A stretch of 34,897 bases of DNA, taken from contig MGBT01000143.1 in assembly GCA_001788395.1 (NCBI GenBank), forward strand, positions 3,667-38,563, in the 5' to 3' direction. How positions within the stretch are numbered: the first letter of the stretch is position 1; each line of letters opens with the position of its first letter. The DNA comes from Candidatus Rokubacteria bacterium GWA2_70_23 (GTDB lineage Bacteria > Methylomirabilota > Methylomirabilia > Rokubacteriales > CSP1-6). Below the pieces are notes generated by a model. The model did not search any database. It worked only from the letters and a program-made list of their open reading frames with translations, and was not told the DNA's origin. Of this stretch, positions 15,019 through 24,246 are shown one piece after another. Position numbers and translations under genes: made by a program.

Positions 15019-16578
15019 TCAGGTTCGCCGGAACCCCGTCACGATGAACTCCCTGAATCGCCGGGGAGATAGGAGAGACAGGGCGTATGTCAGGTTGTCC
15101 CGGGTCCCCCCGTGGGCGGACAGCAGCAGGAGGAGGTACACCCCCAGTGCCGCGGCTGCCGGCAGGGGCCAGGAGAGCAGGGGGCTCACGGGAAGGGCGC
15201 CGAGGCTCGAGAGCGCCCACTCGAGCCCGTGGTGGACGGCCAGGAGGAGCGCGAAGCCTGCCAGGTAGATCCAGGCGCGAGGGGAAAGGGGCATGCCCGC
15301 CAGGTCGCGCGTCCAGCGGAAGTAGACCCAGGCCGGGAAGAGGATCAGGAAGAGCCGCGCCGCCGCCGCCCCCGCCGGTCCCGTCCAGAGCCCGGCCGCA
15401 TGCCCGACCGCCCAGGCTGCGACGGGCGACTCGGGGATGAGCACGCTGAGGGCGGCCAGGTAGGCGACGACCCGGAGCAGGTTCACAGGGACGAAGCGCG
15501 CCCCTTCGTCAAGGGCATAGACCACGTGAGTGTAGGGATTGACGACGGCGGCGGCCACGGCGGCCAGGACCAGGATCCGGAGCGCCGCCACCGCGGGGTG
15601 GAACTGGGCGCCGTAGAGCAGCGTGACGACGGCCTCGGCCCCTGCCCACAAGACGAAGGCCAGCGGGATGACCAGGAAGAGGAGCTTGTCGAGCGCCCCC
15701 CAGAAGAACCGCCGCGCCTCGGCGTCGCCGGCCGCGGAGCGCGTGGCGAAGAGCGCCGAGAGCCGGGTGAAGATGAAGGTGGCGAGCGCGGCGATGACCG
15801 AGGAGAGCGCCTCCCACAGCGCGCGCGCCACGTGGTAGTGGCCGGCGGCGGCGAGCCCCGCCCAGTGGCCGACCAGGAAGCGGTCCACCGAGTCCTGGAC
15901 GAGGGCCAGCGGCGTCGTGACCATGAACGGGCGCGCGTAGGTCCAGTACCCGCGGAGACTCTCGCGCGTGGGGCGCGTCGCGCGCACGCCGTGCTGACGG
16001 GCGAGCAGGGTGGCCGCCGCCGCGCAGGACAGGATCCCCTCGAGCGGGAAGGTCGCCGCCACCGCGGTCACGCTCGGCGCCCAGAGGAGCACCGCGAGCG
16101 TCACCAAGAGGCGCGTGACCCGCGCACCGAGCGTGATGGCCGAGTAGCCCACGATCCACTCGCGCGCGAGGAAGACCTTGAGGAACATGTCGGCGAAGTT
16201 GCCGCTCACCTGGGAGGCGAGCACAAAGACGAAGACGAGGCCGAGCTCCGAGGCGCCTCCCGCGCCCCCGAGGACCCAGCCCGTGGCCACCGCGGCCAGG
16301 AGCGCGCCTGTCAGCGCCAGCTGGATCACGGCCATGGTCCCGAGGCAGCGCCCTGCGTCCTGCCCCTCGGCCAGGCGCTTGAGGTGGGCCTGGGCGAAGC
16401 CGGGGAGCAGCGCCGCCATGCAGAGGCCGGCCGCGCCCAGGCTCCAGCCGATCCCGCCCAGCGCGGTGGGCCCCAGGAGCCGCGCGATCAGCAGCGAGAC
16501 GAGCATGCCCAGGGCGGTTCCGCCCCAGGTGCTGACGAGGACGAGCAGCGACTTGCGCCCCAGGTCTTGAGGTGGCAC
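15019..16578 (-). CDS. polysaccharide/oligosaccharide flippase (Wzx-like, MOP superfamily)
   Basis: A 519-aa polytopic inner-membrane protein with about 12-14 predicted helices. It starts with KSLLVLVSTWGGTALGMLVS and LLIARLLGPTALGGIGW, the usual N-terminal pattern of Wzx/RfbX flippases that carry undecaprenyl-linked glycans to the outer face. GLAAAGHYHVARALWEAL and VTLLYGAQFHPAVAALRILV fit later family segments. The track begins at GTG 16683, but the first 35 residues there are polar, low in conservation and overlap the divergent gene. I prefer GTG 16578 because TAGAAT ends 8 nt upstream of it, as at neuC. It heads the minus-strand nonulosonate run. Confidence 0.87.
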   Translation of the reverse strand: MPPQDLGRKSLLVLVSTWGGTALGMLVSLLIARLLGPTALGGIGWSLGAAGLCMAALLPGFAQAHLKRLAEGQDAGRCLGTMAVIQLALTGALLAAVATGWVLGGAGGASELGLVFVFVLASQVSGNFADMFLKVFLAREWIVGYSAITLGARVTRLLVTLAVLLWAPSVTAVAATFPLEGILSCAAAATLLARQHGVRATRPTRESLRGYWTYARPFMVTTPLALVQDSVDRFLVGHWAGLAAAGHYHVARALWEALSSVIAALATFIFTRLSALFATRSAAGDAEARRFFWGALDKLLFLVIPLAFVLWAGAEAVVTLLYGAQFHPAVAALRILVLAAVAAAVVNPYTHVVYALDEGARFVPVNLLRVVAYLAALSVLIPESPVAAWAVGHAAGLWTGPAGAAAARLFLILFPAWVYFRWTRDLAGMPLSPRAWIYLAGFALLLAVHHGLEWALSSLGALPVSPLLSWPLPAAAALGVYLLLLLSAHGGTRDNLTYALSLLSPRRFREFIVTGFRRT

Positions 16579-16586
16579 TGCGGGAG

Positions 16587-16592
16587 ATTCTA
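16587..16592 (-). promoter_or_regulatory. -10 element (TAGAAT) for the flippase operon
   Basis: The minus strand reads TAGGATAGAAT followed by 8 nt and GTG (16578), suggesting a leaderless start. The 74-bp divergent spacer also holds TTGACT twice on the plus strand (16614-16619 and 16624-16629), which may serve the GT-C gene. Confidence 0.45.
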
Positions 16593-16652
16593 TCCTACCC
16601 GAGGCCGCTCCTTTTGACTCCGCTTGACTCTCCGCGCTCCGTTCCTTAGCCT

Positions 16653-18332
16653 GTGCGTGTGGTTCGCCGCTCACCGTCGGCACCGTCGAGCCGGGCCTTC
16701 CGGCTCGGCTTGACGCTGATCCTCCTCGTCTTTCTCGTCCAGGGGCTCACCCTGGCTCGGCTCCTCGTTCCCTCCCATGACGAGTCGAACTTTCTCTTCG
16801 TGAGCTATCTCGCCGCCAGCGGCCGCGTCGGGCTCTTCGACGACAACATGGTCGGGCACCGGGCGCCCCTCCCCTACTATGTCTTCGGGGCCACCCAGGT
16901 GCTCTTCGAGCGAAGCCTCCTGGCCGCCCGGGCGCTGGGCGTGGGCTTCGGCCTGGCGCTCGTGCTCCTGACGGGGCTCCTCGCCCGCCGGCTGGGCGGC
17001 ACGCTGTGCGGACTCCTGGCAGCGGCCATCCTGACGGCGCAGGGCGCCATCGTCGCCTACTACTCGCTGGGCGACTACCACGCCCTGCTCCCCCTCGTGA
17101 TGATCGCGGGGCTCTCCGTCTGGCTGGGGGGCGAGAGCCCGACCCGGAACGTGACCGGCGCCGCCATCCTCGGCTCGCTGTTCTTCATGCGCAGCCACGT
17201 GTGGCCGCTGCTGCCGCCGGTGCTGGTCTACTCGGTGTGGCGGGCGCGGAGCCCCGGGGAGCGGCTCCTGGCTGGATCGGCCGTCGTCGCGCCGCCACTC
17301 GTCTTCTTCCTCTGGGATCCCCGCCACCTCAAGATCCTGGCCTCGGTGCCGCTGGTGGGCGGGCTGGTTCGGCCGCTCGGCTACGTCCCGTTCGTCCTCC
17401 TGGACGCGAGACCCTACCGCGACCTGGAGTACCAGCTCGACATGCTGATCCGCCTGGGCCGGCGCTACGAGTTCCTCGCGCTTCTCGTGGCGGTGACCGT
17501 CCTGGCCGTCGCGCGGCGCATCCGGCGGACCCGCGGCGGCGGGCCGTTCCTGGCGGACGCGCGCGTGAACCTCGTGGCCGCGATCTTCGTCTACATGCTC
17601 GGCTGGCTCTTCGTCATGTTCCGGATGAACTTCAAGTGGATCGGGATGTACTTCGCCTCGCTGGTGCCGCTGCTGGCCGTGGTGCTCGGCTGGGTCTGGA
17701 GCCGCCTCGCCGCCGATCCGGCGGTCTCGCGACGGGCCCGGGCGCTCTCGGGCGCCTTCCTCGCCGCGGTCTTGCTGCTGCCGATCTACTACAACCGCAA
17801 CCCGCTGATCCCCACGGGGGAGATCCGCGCGGCCGATCCCGTTCGCGCGGTGAGCGCGGCGGGCGCGCACCTGGCGCGGGTGGTGCCCCGCGAGGCGCGG
17901 GTCTTCCTGTTCGGCGCGGTGGACGTCTACTACTTCTCCGGGCTGCCGCCCACGTGGATCCAGCAGATCACCAACTACGATACGCTGGCGGTGAGGGACG
18001 AGGACAACTGGGCCACCATGCGGAGCGGGTACTACGGCATGCCTCAGGTGGAACGGTGGCTCGGTATCGAGGCGGACTATGCCGTGATCTCGCCGGAGGC
18101 CCTGAACGTGTTCGCCGAGGGGTTCCACGGCCACCCCGAGGTCAACCGCCCCAAGGTGGCGCGCATCCGGGCCCTGCTCGCGGAGCGCTTCGAGCAGATC
18201 GACCGCGTCGCCGAGTACCCGTATTACTCCTACGAGGTCTACCGCCGGGTGAGCCGCCCGGCCACGGGGCGGACGAGCGGGCGGCCCGCGGCCGGCGACG
18301 CGGGAGCGGCGACCCCGCGTCAGGTTTCATGA
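16653..18332 (+). CDS. GT-C family glycosyltransferase (PMT/ArnT-like membrane protein)
   Basis: A 559-aa integral membrane protein. After a short basic N-terminus the first helix is [19 protein letters not shown]. It is followed by the short extracytoplasmic loop [20 protein letters not shown], whose Asp-Glu pair corresponds to the catalytic acidic motif of polyprenyl-phosphate-dependent GT-C enzymes. About 9-10 helices follow, then a soluble C-terminal part (from about residue 380) with [20 protein letters not shown]. It would transfer a sugar from a lipid-phosphate donor on the outer side of the membrane. It has a GTG start without a clear Shine-Dalgarno sequence and is divergent from the flippase. 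The last 35 residues are Arg/Ala/Gly-rich and probably disordered. Confidence 0.82.
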   Translation: MRVVRRSPSAPSSRAFRLGLTLILLVFLVQGLTLARLLVPSHDESNFLFVSYLAASGRVGLFDDNMVGHRAPLPYYVFGATQVLFERSLLAARALGVGFGLALVLLTGLLARRLGGTLCGLLAAAILTAQGAIVAYYSLGDYHALLPLVMIAGLSVWLGGESPTRNVTGAAILGSLFFMRSHVWPLLPPVLVYSVWRARSPGERLLAGSAVVAPPLVFFLWDPRHLKILASVPLVGGLVRPLGYVPFVLLDARPYRDLEYQLDMLIRLGRRYEFLALLVAVTVLAVARRIRRTRGGGPFLADARVNLVAAIFVYMLGWLFVMFRMNFKWIGMYFASLVPLLAVVLGWVWSRLAADPAVSRRARALSGAFLAAVLLLPIYYNRNPLIPTGEIRAADPVRAVSAAGAHLARVVPREARVFLFGAVDVYYFSGLPPTWIQQITNYDTLAVRDEDNWATMRSGYYGMPQVERWLGIEADYAVISPEALNVFAEGFHGHPEVNRPKVARIRALLAERFEQIDRVAEYPYYSYEVYRRVSRPATGRTSGRPAAGDAGAATPRQVS

Positions 18333-18354
18333 CCGCAGGTCTTGGCGGATGGAG

Positions 18355-18360
18355 TAAGAT
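18355..18360 (+). promoter_or_regulatory. -10 element (TAAGAT) before the SDR/heptose operon
   Basis: TAAGAT lies 6 nt upstream of the ATG of the 10-codon ORF at 18367. No good -35 is found at 16-18 bp. The spacing repeats the leaderless pattern seen at neuC and the flippase. Confidence 0.4.
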
Positions 18361-18366
18361 TTTCGC

Positions 18367-18399
18367 ATGAGCCGGGTGTCCCACGGAGATCTCGCGTGA
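18367..18399 (+). CDS. 10-codon leader ORF coupled to the SDR gene
   Basis: ATG AGC CGG ... GCG TGA encodes [10 protein letters not shown]. Its TGA overlaps the GTG start of the SDR gene (GTGA), and its ATG sits just after a -10 box. It may therefore be a leaderless mini-ORF that brings ribosomes to the main gene. It shows no runs of a single amino acid that would suggest classical attenuation. Whether it is translated is unknown. Confidence 0.35.
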   Translation: MSRVSHGDLA

Positions 18400-19385
18400 G
18401 GGCCATCGTCACCGGCGGCGCAGGGTTCATCGGCAGCCACCTGGTGGACCGGCTCGCGGCCGACGGGCACTCGGTCCTGGCCCTCGACAACTTCTCCACC
18501 GGACGCCCCGACACCCTGGCGCACCTGGCCGGGCACGCGCGCGTGAGACTCGAGCGGGCGGACGTCGCCGAGGCGGACCGGCTGCTCCCCCTCTTCGACG
18601 GGGCCGACTGGGTCTTCCACCTGGCGGCGCTGGCCGACATCGTGCCGTCCATCGAGCGGCCGCTCGACTACCACCGCGCCAACGTGAATGGCACCGCCGC
18701 GGTGCTGGAAGCTGCGCGGCGGTCCGGCGTGACGCGCTTCCTCTACGCGGCCTCCTCGTCCTGCTACGGCATCCCCGACCAGTACCCGACCCCTGAGGAG
18801 GCGCCCATGCGCCCCCAGTATCCCTATGCGCTCACCAAGCTCCTGGGGGAGCAATGCGTGCTGCACTGGGGCCGCGTGTACGGGCTGCCGGTGGTGAGCC
18901 TCCGGCTGTTCAATGTCTATGGGCGCCGATCACGGACGTCCGGGGCCTACGGCGCCGTGTTCGGTGTGTTTCTGGCGCAGAAGCTCCAGGGCCGCCCCTT
19001 CACGGTGGTGGGAGACGGCACGCAGTCCCGCGACTTCACCTTCGTGAGCGACGTGGCGGATGCCTTCGTGACGGCGGCCGAGTCGGACGTGGCGGGCGAG
19101 GTCTTCAATGTGGGTACGGGGAGTCCCGTCAGCGTGAACCGATTGGTGGCGCTCCTCCGGGGCGACGTCGTGCATGTGCCCAAGCGGCCCGGGGAGCCCG
19201 ACCGCACCCACGCCGACGTCAGGAAGATCGGCGCGCGGCTCGGCTGGCGGCCCAAGGTCTCCATCGAGGAGGGCGTCCGGATCCTGCTGGACCACATCGA
19301 CGACTGGCGCGCGGCCCCGGTGTGGACGCCGGAGAGCATCGAGGTCGCGACCCGCGACTGGTTCCGCTACCTCGGCAAGGGATGA
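18396..19385 (+). CDS. NAD-dependent epimerase/dehydratase (extended SDR, sugar nucleotide)
   Basis: A 329-aa extended short-chain dehydrogenase. The NAD-binding motif [16 protein letters not shown] begins at residue 4. The catalytic Ser region is [13 protein letters not shown] and the YxxxK pair is in [23 protein letters not shown] and [11 protein letters not shown] are typical of UDP-glucose 4-epimerase/GDP-sugar enzymes. The start is GTG 18396, preceded by GGAG, rather than the track's 18342, because homology begins at RAIVTGG. It lies 10 nt before the HldE-like gene and belongs to the same operon as gmhA, so it may act on an NDP-heptose or supply its partner sugar. The substrate is not determined. 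Confidence 0.87.
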   Translation: MRAIVTGGAGFIGSHLVDRLAADGHSVLALDNFSTGRPDTLAHLAGHARVRLERADVAEADRLLPLFDGADWVFHLAALADIVPSIERPLDYHRANVNGTAAVLEAARRSGVTRFLYAASSSCYGIPDQYPTPEEAPMRPQYPYALTKLLGEQCVLHWGRVYGLPVVSLRLFNVYGRRSRTSGAYGAVFGVFLAQKLQGRPFTVVGDGTQSRDFTFVSDVADAFVTAAESDVAGEVFNVGTGSPVSVNRLVALLRGDVVHVPKRPGEPDRTHADVRKIGARLGWRPKVSIEEGVRILLDHIDDWRAAPVWTPESIEVATRDWFRYLGKG

Positions 19386-19395
19386 GGCGGCGACG

Positions 19396-20931
19396 ATGAC
19401 TCCGCTTCCGCTCGAAGGCAAGATCAAGAGCGTCGACGACCTGGCGGCGGACCTCGATGCCCTTCGCGCTCAGGGCAAGCGCGTCGTCCAGTGTCACGGG
19501 GTCTTCGACCTGCTGCACCCGGGGCATATCCGCCACTTCGAGGCCGCCCGGGCCGAGGGCGACGTCCTCGTGGTCACGGTGACGCCGGACCGCTTCGTCA
19601 ACAAGGGGCCGGGCCGTCCGGTGTTCAACCAGCGCCTCCGGGCCGAGTCCATCGCGGCGCTGCAGAGCGTGGACTACGTGGCCATCGACGAGTGGCCCAC
19701 GGCCGTGGAGGCGATCCGCCGGCTCAAGCCGGCCGTCTACGTCAAGGGGAGCGACTACGCCGACGCCGGCGACGACCTCACGGGCAAGATCGTCGAGGAG
19801 CGCCAGGCAGTGGAGGCGCATGGCGGTCGCATCCACTTCACCGCCGAGATCACCTTCAGCAGCTCGGGGCTCCTCAACGTGCACTTCGACGTGTACCCCG
19901 AGGAGGCCCAGTCGTTCCTCCGAGAGTTCCGGCAGCGCCACTCGGCCGAGGAGGTCATCGGGCTGCTCCGGGACCTGAAGGGGCTGCGCGTCCTCGTCAT
20001 CGGGGATGCGATCATCGACGAGTACCACTACGTGCAGTCGCTGGGGAAATCGCCCAAGGAGCTGCTCGTCACCACGCGTTTTCTGAGGGAGGAGCAGTTT
20101 GCCGGCGGTATCCTCGCCTGCGCGAACCACGTGGCCGGGTTCTGCGACCGGGTGGACCTGGTCACCTGCCTCGGGACGCAAGACTCCCGCGAGGAGTTCA
20201 TCCGCTCGCATCTCAAGGGCAACGTCTCGCCGACCTTCTTCTACCGAGAGGACACCGGCACGGTGGTGAAGCGCCGCTACGTGGAGCAGGCCTTCCTCAG
20301 CAAGATGTTCGAGGTCTCGTTCCTCGACGATACGGATCTGCCCGAGCCGGTGGGCCGGGAGGTGGAGCGGCACGTGGCCCGGGTGGCGTCCGGCTACGAC
20401 CTCGTGCTGGTCGCGGACTACGGCCACGGTTTTCTCGGCCGCGACCTGATCCGGCTGCTGGCCTCCGGGGCCCGCTACCTCGCCATCAACGCGCAGACCA
20501 ACAGCGCCAATGCCGGGTACAACCTCGTCACCAAGTACCCGCGCGCGGACTATGTCTGCATCGACGAGCCAGAGGTGCGCCTGGCGGCTCAGGACCGCCG
20601 CACGGACCTCGAGCAGATCATGCGGGTCCTGGCCAAGGACCTGACCTGCCGCCGCATCTCGATCACGCAGGGGCACAAGGGGTGCATCGCCTACGCCGAG
20701 GACGAGGGCTTTCATCACGTGCCCGTCCTCTCGCGCGAGATCGTGGACCGGATCGGGGCCGGCGACGCCTACCTGTCGGTCACGGCCCCGTGCGCCGCCG
20801 CCGGTTACCCGGCCGATGTCATCGGCTTCATCGGCAACGCCGTGGGGGCGCTGGCCGTGCGCATCATCGGCAACCGGACGCCGGTGGAGCCCGTGCCGCT
20901 CTTCAAGTTCATCACCGCGCTGCTCAAGTGA
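19396..20931 (+). CDS. HldE-like bifunctional enzyme in reversed order: nucleotidyltransferase-PfkB kinase
   Basis: A 511-aa fusion. Residues 1 to about 150 are a cytidylyltransferase-fold nucleotidyltransferase (HldE C-domain/RfaE2 type) with HGVFDLLHPGHIRHFEAA carrying the HxGH nucleotide site, and KPAVYVKGSDYAD. From about residue 185 onward there is a PfkB/ribokinase-type sugar kinase: LRVLVIGDAIIDEYHYV at its N-terminus, the gly-rich VADYGHGFL, and DRIGAGDAYLSV containing the catalytic Asp. E. coli HldE has kinase first and nucleotidyltransferase second; here the order is swapped. It would phosphorylate heptose 7-phosphate at C1 and add a nucleotide. The ATG at 19396 follows GAGGCGG. The next gene overlaps it by GTGA and is GmhA-like, which supports the heptose role. 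Confidence 0.85.
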   Translation: MTPLPLEGKIKSVDDLAADLDALRAQGKRVVQCHGVFDLLHPGHIRHFEAARAEGDVLVVTVTPDRFVNKGPGRPVFNQRLRAESIAALQSVDYVAIDEWPTAVEAIRRLKPAVYVKGSDYADAGDDLTGKIVEERQAVEAHGGRIHFTAEITFSSSGLLNVHFDVYPEEAQSFLREFRQRHSAEEVIGLLRDLKGLRVLVIGDAIIDEYHYVQSLGKSPKELLVTTRFLREEQFAGGILACANHVAGFCDRVDLVTCLGTQDSREEFIRSHLKGNVSPTFFYREDTGTVVKRRYVEQAFLSKMFEVSFLDDTDLPEPVGREVERHVARVASGYDLVLVADYGHGFLGRDLIRLLASGARYLAINAQTNSANAGYNLVTKYPRADYVCIDEPEVRLAAQDRRTDLEQIMRVLAKDLTCRRISITQGHKGCIAYAEDEGFHHVPVLSREIVDRIGAGDAYLSVTAPCAAAGYPADVIGFIGNAVGALAVRIIGNRTPVEPVPLFKFITALLK

Positions 20932-21494
20932 CCCCGAAGTATCTCGTCGAGCTGGGGGCGCTGCTGGCCCGGGTCGAGGCGACCGACGGGGCGGGAGCGG
21001 CGCTCGCCCTCGACGACGGGCTGGCACGGGCCATCGACATCGTCAGGACCCAGACCGCGGCGGGACGCAAGGTCATCTTCATCGGCAACGGCGGCAGCGC
21101 GGCCATCGCGAGCCACCAGGCCGTCGATTACTGGAAGAACGGCGGCATGCGGGCCGTGGCCTTCAACGACCCGTCGCTGCTCACCTGCGTCAGCAACGAC
21201 TTCGGCTACCGCCACGTGTTCGCGAAGCCCATCGAGATGTTCGCGGACGCAGGCGACGCGCTGATCGCCATCTCGAGCTCCGGCCAGTCGGAGAATATCC
21301 TTCGGGGTGTGGAGGCCGCCCGCCGGGCCCGCTGCCGCGTCATCACGCTGTCGGGCTTCCGGCCCGACAACCCGCTGCGCCGGCTGGGCGAGCTGAACTT
21401 CTGGGTCCCCACCGACTCCTACGGTCACGTCGAGATCACCCACCTCGCGATCTGCCACTCGGTCGTCGACGCCATCATGGCCGGCCGGCGCTGA
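20928..21494 (+). CDS. gmhA: SIS-domain phosphoheptose isomerase (GmhA-like)
   Basis: A 188-aa SIS-fold protein of normal GmhA length. It has VIFIGNGGSAAIASHQAVD (the phosphosugar-binding loop), LIAISSSGQSENILRGVEAA (the second Ser-rich loop) and a C-terminal HVEITHLAICHSVVDAIM, whose His and Glu are the expected catalytic region. It would convert sedoheptulose 7-phosphate to D-glycero-D-manno-heptose 7-phosphate, the substrate for the kinase domain of the preceding gene. The GTG start is coupled by a 4-bp GTGA overlap. A GmhB phosphatase is not seen in the window. Confidence 0.88.
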   Translation: MTPKYLVELGALLARVEATDGAGAALALDDGLARAIDIVRTQTAAGRKVIFIGNGGSAAIASHQAVDYWKNGGMRAVAFNDPSLLTCVSNDFGYRHVFAKPIEMFADAGDALIAISSSGQSENILRGVEAARRARCRVITLSGFRPDNPLRRLGELNFWVPTDSYGHVEITHLAICHSVVDAIMAGRR

Positions 21495-21506
21495 CGGGGC
21501 GGCCGC

Positions 21507-21527
21507 GGCAGCGGGGCGGTCGCTGCC
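21507..21527 (+). terminator. weak hairpin after gmhA
   Basis: GGCAGCG, a 7-nt loop and CGCTGCC form a perfect 7-bp stem 12 nt after the gmhA stop. It lacks a T-run directly after, so a factor-independent terminator is only possible. Confidence 0.35.
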
Positions 21528-21596
21528 CCCCGCGCCCTCCATCTGGCTGGTTTTCCTGACGAGCCCGCCGGATGAGTCAAACGACCCAGGAAGAGG

Positions 21597-21625
21597 TTGA
21601 CATCCCGCGGGGAGCGTTCTAGCGT
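21597..21625 (+). promoter_or_regulatory. predicted sigma70 promoter for radical SAM gene 2
   Basis: TTGACA (21597-21602), a 17-bp spacer and TAGCGT (21620-21625) lie 20 bp before the ATG at 21645. The leader contains GAGTGAGGAG as a ribosome site very close to the start. Confidence 0.5.
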
Positions 21626-21644
21626 TACCCGCGAGTGAGGAGCG

Positions 21645-23330
21645 ATGCTGTTCATCAATCCGGCCCAGGAGAAGTTCGGCGGGTTCCTGTCGCGGTATGT
21701 CCCCGTGGGCATTCCCGTGGCCATCGGCTGCCTGTCGGCCTACCTGACGAAGCAGGGCATCAAGTGTCGCGTGGTGGACGAGGAGCTGATCGAGCTGACA
21801 CCGTCGGTGCTGCGGGAGCTGGTCGACGGGCTCGAGCGGCCCTACGTGTTCGGGCTGTCGTGCCTGACCGCGCACGTGGTGCGCGCCTACCAGCTCGCCG
21901 CCATGATCAAGGCGGAGTTTCCCGACTCCATCATCGTCGCCGGCGGCCTCCACCCTACCGCCTGCCCCGACGAGCCGCTCCAGACGGGCAACATCGATTA
22001 CGTCGTCCGGGGCGAGGGCGAAGAGGTGATGCTCCAGCTCCACGGTGCCCTGCGCGGCGGCGCCGACCCGACCAAGCTCAAGGGGGTCAGCTTCAAGCGC
22101 GCCGGCCGGATCGTCCACAACCCCGAGGCGCCGCTCATCCCGGATCTGGACGACATCCCCATGTTCCCGTACGAGCTGTTCGACAATCCCAAGTACGACA
22201 TGGCCTTCATCACCTCATCCCGCGGGTGCCCCTACAAGTGCACCTACTGCAGCCAGCGCATGCTGACCGGGACGACCTACCGCTACAAGTCTGCCGGCCG
22301 CATCGTCCAGGAGCTCGACGTGCTCGTCAACCGGTACGGGCAGAAGCAGATCGTCTTCTACGATGACAACTTCTGCTTCAAGGCCAAGCGCGTGAGCGAG
22401 GTGTGCAGCGCGATCATCGACGCGGGGCTCCACAAGAAATGCACGTTCTCCGTCCAAACCCGGGCGGACAACTTCCCGCCCGACATGGTCCCGATCCTCG
22501 CGGCGGCGGGTTTCACGCACGCGGGCTTCGGCATGGAGACCGGCGTGAACCGGCTGGCGCAGCTCATCGGCAAGGGGGAGACCGTGGAGCAGCACCTCGA
22601 GGCCGTGGATCTCGGCAAGAGGCACGGCTTCGACGTCTCGCTCTTCATGATCTTCGGCCTGCCCACCGAGACCGCGGAGGAGCGGGCGACCAGCTTCCGC
22701 GTTGTCCAGGGCGCGAAGGTCCAGGCCTCGAAGTACAACAACCTGATCCCGTACCCCGGCACGCCCATCTTCACCGACCTGCAGAAGAGCGACCGGATCC
22801 ACATCTCGCCGGGCTGGAGCAACTTCAACAGCACCCTGTCCGTCACGCGGAGCATCTTCGACAGGACCCCGCTGCCCTATGTGCCGGAGACGACGAGCGA
22901 GTTCGAGCTCAAGCGGGACATCATCAAGTACAACATGAAGACCTACGTGACCCCGCGGGCCGTCACGGCGATCCTCCTGGGCAAGAAGGGGCCGGGCTGG
23001 TATCAGCTGCCGGAGCGCTGGTTCCTCACGCCGCGCGAGCTCTACCACGTGGCCCGCATCGGCGTGAACGTGGTGGTGAACATGGCCGTGGCGTTCCTGC
23101 CGCTCCGGATCACCGAGCCCATCATGAACTGGCTCAACCCGGCCATGCGGGCGCGGCCGAGGATCGAGGGCTACGACGCCTCGGCCTTCAGCGCGTCCCA
23201 GTGGGACAAGGACTCGGCCAAGCAGAAGACGGTCGTGCTGAAGGCGGCCCAGGAGGAGCGGAAGGCCACGGGGCGCGTCAACATCGCGCTCGACGTGATC
23301 GAAGGCCCCACGGACACAGTCGGCGTGTAG
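21645..23330 (+). CDS. B12-binding-type radical SAM protein 2
   Basis: A 561-aa protein with an N-terminal cobalamin-binding-type domain (VPVGIPVAIGCLSAYLTKQG, IIVAGGLHPTACPDEPLQ, VVRGEGEEVML) and a radical SAM core with C195, C199 and C202 (SSRGCPYKCTYC). YDDNFCFKAKRV, ETGVNRLAQLIGKGETVEQ and LIPYPGTPIFTDLQ follow in the order of BchE-like enzymes. The last 130 residues include a hydrophobic amphipathic stretch (VVVNMAVAFLPLRITEPIM) that could touch the membrane. The reaction is unknown; a membrane-lipid-linked sugar or hydrophobic substrate would fit. It is a single-gene unit with its own promoter, a GC hairpin downstream and a convergent neighbour. Confidence 0.85.
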   Translation: MLFINPAQEKFGGFLSRYVPVGIPVAIGCLSAYLTKQGIKCRVVDEELIELTPSVLRELVDGLERPYVFGLSCLTAHVVRAYQLAAMIKAEFPDSIIVAGGLHPTACPDEPLQTGNIDYVVRGEGEEVMLQLHGALRGGADPTKLKGVSFKRAGRIVHNPEAPLIPDLDDIPMFPYELFDNPKYDMAFITSSRGCPYKCTYCSQRMLTGTTYRYKSAGRIVQELDVLVNRYGQKQIVFYDDNFCFKAKRVSEVCSAIIDAGLHKKCTFSVQTRADNFPPDMVPILAAAGFTHAGFGMETGVNRLAQLIGKGETVEQHLEAVDLGKRHGFDVSLFMIFGLPTETAEERATSFRVVQGAKVQASKYNNLIPYPGTPIFTDLQKSDRIHISPGWSNFNSTLSVTRSIFDRTPLPYVPETTSEFELKRDIIKYNMKTYVTPRAVTAILLGKKGPGWYQLPERWFLTPRELYHVARIGVNVVVNMAVAFLPLRITEPIMNWLNPAMRARPRIEGYDASAFSASQWDKDSAKQKTVVLKAAQEERKATGRVNIALDVIEGPTDTVGV

Positions 23331-23338
23331 CGGGACCT

Positions 23339-23356
23339 CCGCGCGGCCACGCGCGG
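23339..23356. terminator. possible bidirectional terminator hairpin
   Basis: CCGCGCG, loop GCCA and CGCGCGG form a perfect 7-bp stem in the 40-bp gap between two convergent genes. There is no T-tract on either side. Confidence 0.4.
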
Positions 23357-23370
23357 GCACCCGCCGGGGC

Positions 23371-24246
23371 TCAAGACTTCCGGGCGAGGACGATCATCTC
23401 GTTGGTTGGGATCCGCACGGCCAGGCGCTCGAGGCCCGGGCGAGTGAGCGCCCGGGCGACCCGCACGGCCCCCGGGAGCCTCCAGTAGCGCCAGAGCCGA
23501 GCGGTCAGGTCGGACACGGAGTACCACGCCCAGTACCACCGGTGCCATCGCAACTCGAGCCCGGCGGCTCGCACCAGGGGTGCCAGCGTCCGGAACGAGA
23601 AGTAGTACAGGTGCTCCGGAGGCTTCCACTCGTACCAGCGAAGAACCCCCTCGATGTTGAGCGTCGTGATCAGCAGCTGTCCCCCGGGCCTGAGGAGGCG
23701 CGCGGCGGCCCGCAGCGTGACCAGGGGATCCGGCATGTGCTCGATGGTCCCGATGAGGGTGACGGCGTCGAAGGAGCCAGGCTCGAGCCCGGCCTGGTCG
23801 ATGTCTCCCCGGAACACCGCGAGCCCCAGCGTGTCGCGGGCGTAGCGGACGGCGTCGGCCGAGATGTCCACTCCGTATCCGGTCCAGCCCCGATCGCGGG
23901 CCGCCGCCAGGAAGAAACCGTGCGCGCAGCCGATATCGACCAGGCGGCGGCCTGCCCCCGGGGCCTCGCGCTCGAGGATCGCCAGCAGCGAGCGGGAATT
24001 CTTCAGATGAAGGGACCGATGCGCCAGGTAGTCCCCGTACCCGATGGTGGAGGCGCCGTCGGTCCGGAAGTAGGCCGGGCCGTACAGCTCGTCCAGGCCC
24101 CCGAGCGCATGCCAGCCGTCGACGAAGACGAGGCTGCACTGCTGGCACCGGACGATGCGGAAGCCGTCGGTGGTCTCCACGGGCAGGGCGGAGACGGGCC
24201 CGCAGGCAACGCACCTGGTCGAGCCGATCGGGTCTGGCGTGGACAT
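23371..24246 (-). CDS. class I methyltransferase with N-terminal zinc ribbon
   Basis: A 291-aa protein. The N-terminus has two CxxC pairs (RCVACG and RCQQCSLVFVDG), as in sugar C-methyltransferase-like and related Methyltransf_23 proteins. The SAM-binding motif I is RRLVDIGCAHGFFLAAARD at about residue 100, followed by GYGVDIS, and later SFDAVTLIGTIEHMPDP and LLRPGGQLLITTLNIEG. A role in methylating a deoxysugar or glycan end is plausible from context. I choose ATG 24246 rather than the track's GTG 24261. TACCAT lies 6 nt upstream of this ATG, consistent with a leaderless start, and the extra five residues are not homologous. It is convergent with radical SAM gene 2. Confidence 0.85.
   Translation of the reverse strand: MSTPDPIGSTRCVACGPVSALPVETTDGFRIVRCQQCSLVFVDGWHALGGLDELYGPAYFRTDGASTIGYGDYLAHRSLHLKNSRSLLAILEREAPGAGRRLVDIGCAHGFFLAAARDRGWTGYGVDISADAVRYARDTLGLAVFRGDIDQAGLEPGSFDAVTLIGTIEHMPDPLVTLRAAARLLRPGGQLLITTLNIEGVLRWYEWKPPEHLYYFSFRTLAPLVRAAGLELRWHRWYWAWYSVSDLTARLWRYWRLPGAVRVARALTRPGLERLAVRIPTNEMIVLARKS

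Noticed and set aside
16579-16683. N-terminal extension of the flippase to GTG 16683
   Set aside because: Polar, unconserved-looking sequence overlapping the divergent GT-C start and a likely promoter; the homologous part starts near GTG 16578.
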